Below are positions 61,128 to 64,000 of a stretch of DNA of 64,000 nucleotides, in pieces. The first letter of the stretch is position 1. Each line of letters begins with the position of its first letter. The notes under the pieces were generated by a model. It was not told the DNA's origin. It searched no databases and saw only the letters and a program-made list of their open reading frames with translations. The stretch is taken from NCBI GenBank assembly GCA_910579645.1, contig CAJTVK010000001.1, forward strand, positions 20,019 to 84,018, written 5' to 3'. This DNA is from an uncultured Lachnospiraceae bacterium (GTDB taxonomy: Bacteria > Bacillota > Clostridia > Lachnospirales > Lachnospiraceae). The position numbers were made by a program, and so were the translations under genes.

Positions 61128-61391
61128 TCATTCTCCAAGTCCGCTTTCAATGGCATGAACCAATGCTTTCAATGCTTCCTCTTCATCCTCACCCTCACAG
61201 ACGAATTCCACTTCATCGCCGCATTTTACACAAGCACCCAATACACTCAGTACACTCTTTGCGTTTGCCGTATTCTCCTTGAATGTAAACGTAATCAATG
61301 ATTTAAACTGCATTGCTTCTTTACATAGGATGCCTGCCGGCCGTAAATGCAGCCCGGTGGGATTTTTAATAACTACCTTCTGGCTTACCAT
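61128..61391 (-). CDS. ptsH: Phosphocarrier protein HPr
   Basis: This 87-residue protein has the canonical HPr active site PTGLHLRPAG with His15 and the regulatory Ser46 in AKSVLSVLG. It carries phosphate in the sugar phosphotransferase system and, when phosphorylated on Ser46 by HprK, mediates catabolite control. No Enzyme I gene is nearby. It has GGAGGAG before the start. Compare the His15-lacking homologue at 41481-41744. Confidence 0.94.
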   Translation of the reverse strand: MVSQKVVIKNPTGLHLRPAGILCKEAMQFKSLITFTFKENTANAKSVLSVLGACVKCGDEVEFVCEGEDEEEALKALVHAIESGLGE

Positions 61392-61481
61392 ACCCTTTTC
61401 TCCTCCAAATCCATATGCCCATTATCTTACGCAAATGTTCCCTACTATTTACTATATCATCTTTTCCATATCTTGTGAAGC

Positions 61482-62831
61482 CTAAAGCATGATATTCTGG
61501 ATTAGTTCTGCCAGTTTCTTCGCCTCTTCGTCAATCTGACGCTTATCTTTTCCTTCTATCATGACACGCACCAGAGGTTCCGTTCCGGAAGGTCTGATCA
61601 ATACCCTGCCTTCTCCAGCAAATTTCTTATTCAGTTCCGCAATCGCATCGGCAATTTCCGGATAATCCATATATTTTTCCTTCTTATGGCTGGGAACCTT
61701 TGCGTTGACCAGTGCCTGCGGAAGCACTTCCATCACTTTGGCAAGTTCCGATAGGGACTGGCCGGTTTCCACCATGACCTGAAGCAGGTGCAGCGCGCTC
61801 AGCAGCCCGTCGCCCGTGGTATTCTCATCCAGGAAAATAATATGCCCCGACTGCTCTCCGCCAAGGCTGGCCCCGATTTCCTTCATCTTCTCCAGAACAT
61901 AACGGTCTCCGACTTTTGTCTGTTCCATTTTAATGCCGTTCTTTTCCCCCATGATGAAGAATCCCAAGTTGCTCATGACAGTAGCCACAATAATGTTCTT
62001 ATTCAGTTTCCCCTGTCCCTTCATATGGTTCCCCACAATGGCCATAATCTGATCGCCGTCCACAATATTTCCCTGTTCGTCCACCGCCAGAAGCCTGTCT
62101 GCGTCCCCGTCAAAAGCAAGGCCTATCTGCGCTTTCTCATATACGACTCTGGCCTGAAGTTCCTCCATATGGGTAGAACCGCAGTTTGCATTAATATTTG
62201 TCCCGTCCGGGTTATTATGGATTGCCACAATCTCGCCGCCCAGCTCCTTCAATGCCTCTATAGAAGTGTAATAAGATGCACCCTCCGCGCAATCCACAAC
62301 AATTTTAAGCCCCCGCAGATCCACATTCACTGCTTTTATGGAATGATTGATATACTCTTCCCTGGCATCGGTACGGTACTTTACTTTTCCCACCCTGGCT
62401 CCCACCGGGAATTTTACGTCCTTCATTCCGCTTACAATCATTGCTTCTATCTCATCTTCCAACGCATCGGGAAGCTTATAGCCGTCCCCGTCGAAAAACT
62501 TAATGCCGTTAAATTCCACCGGATTGTGGGATGCCGAAATCACCACGCCCGCATCCACTTTATATTTCCTGGTCAGGTATGCAATAGCCGGCGTAGGCAG
62601 CACTCCTACATAAACACAGTTGGCTCCTACGGAACATGCCCCTGCCATCAGCGCATTTGCCAGCATATCTCCGGAAATTCTCGTATCGCAGCCTACCATA
62701 ATAGTCGGTTTATGCTCCTTTTCTTTGGTCAGCACATAGGCTCCTGCCTGCCCCAGCTGCATAGCCAGCAACGGAGATAATTCTTCGTTTGCCACTCCCC
62801 TTACACCGTCTGTACCAAATAATCTCCCCAT
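61482..62831 (-). CDS. glmM: Phosphoglucosamine mutase
   Basis: This 449-residue enzyme converts glucosamine 6-phosphate to glucosamine 1-phosphate for cell-wall precursors. It has the active serine in GVVISASHNPVEFNGIKFF, the metal-binding DGDADRLLAVD and the sugar-binding GGEQSGHIIF, with the phosphate-binding RPSGTEPLVRVMIEG at the end. The start is either 62831 (MGRLFGTDG, family-like) or an ATG three codons earlier; AAAGGAGC sits closer to the earlier one. It lies 59 bases after the CdaR-like gene. Confidence 0.96.
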   Translation of the reverse strand: MGRLFGTDGVRGVANEELSPLLAMQLGQAGAYVLTKEKEHKPTIMVGCDTRISGDMLANALMAGACSVGANCVYVGVLPTPAIAYLTRKYKVDAGVVISASHNPVEFNGIKFFDGDGYKLPDALEDEIEAMIVSGMKDVKFPVGARVGKVKYRTDAREEYINHSIKAVNVDLRGLKIVVDCAEGASYYTSIEALKELGGEIVAIHNNPDGTNINANCGSTHMEELQARVVYEKAQIGLAFDGDADRLLAVDEQGNIVDGDQIMAIVGNHMKGQGKLNKNIIVATVMSNLGFFIMGEKNGIKMEQTKVGDRYVLEKMKEIGASLGGEQSGHIIFLDENTTGDGLLSALHLLQVMVETGQSLSELAKVMEVLPQALVNAKVPSHKKEKYMDYPEIADAIAELNKKFAGEGRVLIRPSGTEPLVRVMIEGKDKRQIDEEAKKLAELIQNIML

Positions 62832-62890
62832 AAATTTCATTGCTCCTTTCTTTTACCTGCATGATCCGTACCGTCAAGCTTTTCACTGTC

Positions 62891-64000
62891 TCAGGTATCT
62901 TCTTCCTGCTCTTCTGCCGTAATGGTCAGCCGCACCGTAACATTCTCCCTCAGTTCCACCGTTTCCGGCAGTTCTACGGACAGCTTCACATCATAATGCC
63001 CTTCTGCCACTTCCTCCAATACACCGGACTCCAGCAGGCTGCTGATATCTATATTCGGATGAAGCTGATTTACATCCACCGCATTTACATCCTCCGCCAA
63101 GCCCCTTATCTGTATCGGGAATTCTTCTTCGTATGCAGACACTTCCGCCTTATAGCCTGCGGGCAGGTTCCTCACCGCAATGTTGCGCTCCGATATTGTG
63201 AAAGTCCTTATTGCCTCCTGCTCCACATAAGCCGTGACCACTACCTTTCCGTCAAACTCCGAGTCCGCAAAGTTTACGCTGCCCGGCAGGTATCTGTCAA
63301 TATCTAACTCCACAGAAACATTCTCCGTAGCCCCGGTTAAATCAATCACCGTATCCGGTATCTCTATCACCGAAAGATTATTCAGTACATTGGCCTTGCC
63401 CGCCAAAGTGACGGAATTAACGGAACCTGTCACCACGCCGGTAGCCCGATACCCTGCCGCAGGCACGCCCGATGCGGAAAATCTAAGCGGTATGGACTTG
63501 GTAGCCAGTATTTCCACTTTAACACCTACATTATTTATATTCAATGTCAGCTTATCCTTTACAACTTCATTTTTCTTTGCATCATATAATTTGATTTCCG
63601 CACTGGTTCCGATATCGCTGGTAAAGCCTGTCACGCTGACATTTACTTCTGCCGTCTTAATTTTGGAAACTATGGATTCCGGCCCGGATACCCGGACAAG
63701 ATTCTGATCCGGCGTTACATTCCCCACTATATACCCTTCCTGAAGGGAACCGGAAGTAGTTGTGGTAAGCGGAATGGATATATTCTTCTTGTCCTCTATA
63801 TTCAGCTTCAATATGTCATTGCTGGTCTTTATGCTGCTGACGGATGCCTGATTACGTTTGGTAGATATTTCTATATGGATGGTATTCAGATTCGTCAGAT
63901 TATTCATATCGGCAATGGCCACAATATTATCTTCGCTGCTCATACTGTCCATCATGGAACGCGGCACCATCAGCGTAACCGATTCTATCACATCCGTATC
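62891..64000 (-). CDS. cdaR: CdaR/YbbR-domain protein, partial
   Basis: This gene runs off the end of the window; about 369 codons are visible, with the reading frame open to the last base. It contains repeated YbbR-like modules (EGYIVGNVTPDQNLVRVSGPESIV and PAAGYRATGVVTGSVNSVTLAG). YbbR proteins are membrane-anchored regulators of the diadenylate cyclase CdaA, whose gene would be expected upstream, outside the window. The order CdaR then GlmM supports this. The N-terminal membrane anchor is not in view. Confidence 0.88.
   Translation of the reverse strand, partial: DTDVIESVTLMVPRSMMDSMSSEDNIVAIADMNNLTNLNTIHIEISTKRNQASVSSIKTSNDILKLNIEDKKNISIPLTTTTSGSLQEGYIVGNVTPDQNLVRVSGPESIVSKIKTAEVNVSVTGFTSDIGTSAEIKLYDAKKNEVVKDKLTLNINNVGVKVEILATKSIPLRFSASGVPAAGYRATGVVTGSVNSVTLAGKANVLNNLSVIEIPDTVIDLTGATENVSVELDIDRYLPGSVNFADSEFDGKVVVTAYVEQEAIRTFTISERNIAVRNLPAGYKAEVSAYEEEFPIQIRGLAEDVNAVDVNQLHPNIDISSLLESGVLEEVAEGHYDVKLSVELPETVELRENVTVRLTITAEEQEEDT

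Overview
The window looks like a chromosomal segment of a Gram-positive anaerobe of the class Clostridia, most likely family Lachnospiraceae. This is inferred from gene content and order: an hprK-glcK-murB-rapZ-whiA-crh-like cluster, a cdaR-glmM pair, a two-gene SufC/SufB system, LeuA of the long type, a YerB-like lipoprotein, and strong AGGAGG-type ribosome binding sites with TTGACA/TATAAT promoters. I see no rRNA or tRNA genes, no CRISPR array, no transposase and no phage genes. Most of the window is housekeeping and metabolism, interrupted by repeat-rich intergenic regions and two small accessory modules.

Layout. 1-6.5 kb (+): an AraC regulator with an MgtC/SapB membrane protein; a VIT/VWA surface protein translationally coupled to an exosortase-like membrane protease; a WYL regulator; and a small zinc-ribbon protein. 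6.5-6.75 kb: a large inverted-repeat element. 6.7-10 kb (-): alpha-galactosidase with its LacI regulator. 10.2-15.7 kb (-): a glycerol operon (GlpA-type dehydrogenase, FAD/NAD oxidoreductase, DUF1667 protein, GlpK, NUDIX). 15.9-19.5 kb (-): bioY-bioB-bioD-bioA. 20-21.7 kb (+): chemoreceptor. 21.8-26.7 kb (-): lgt, then a phosphorelay made of an Hpt protein, a REC-HD-GYP protein and a hybrid kinase. 27-29.5 kb (-): SufC-SufB and a DUF1266 lipoprotein. 29.8-34.7 kb: aldo/keto reductase, glnK-amt, a GNAT enzyme and a cyclophilin.

34.7-37.6 kb is the most unusual region. It holds a 21-bp perfect hairpin, a tandem duplication of about 185 bp, a three-TM protein convergent with an unrecognised protein that has a TIR/nucleotide-hydrolase-like N-terminus and a C-terminal zinc ribbon, and then a highly structured RNA leader in front of an AGCS amino-acid symporter. 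39.2-46.6 kb (-) holds fructose-bisphosphate aldolase, a lipid kinase and the catabolite-control/cell-envelope cluster ending in an HPr-like protein with Glu in place of the phosphorylatable His15; the canonical HPr is separate at 61.1 kb. 46.7-51.8 kb: a second copy of the inverted-repeat family, an AraC regulator and a glycan-precursor cluster (membrane protein, GDP-fucose synthase, mannose-1-P guanylyltransferase). 51.9-56 kb (-): a PocR-type hybrid kinase and a response regulator with a repeat-rich linker. 56.2-64 kb: PAP2-like protein, RfbD, YerB lipoprotein, LeuA, HPr, GlmM and a partial CdaR at the window edge.

The candidates that best merit follow-up are the exosortase/VIT pair with its minisatellite loop, the TIR-like/TM pair with the neighbouring tandem repeats, the two-copy inverted-repeat family with a conserved core but unrelated arms, and the uncharacterised leader RNA before the symporter. 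All positions and motifs were read by eye. Family names come from remembered signatures and have not been checked by database search.
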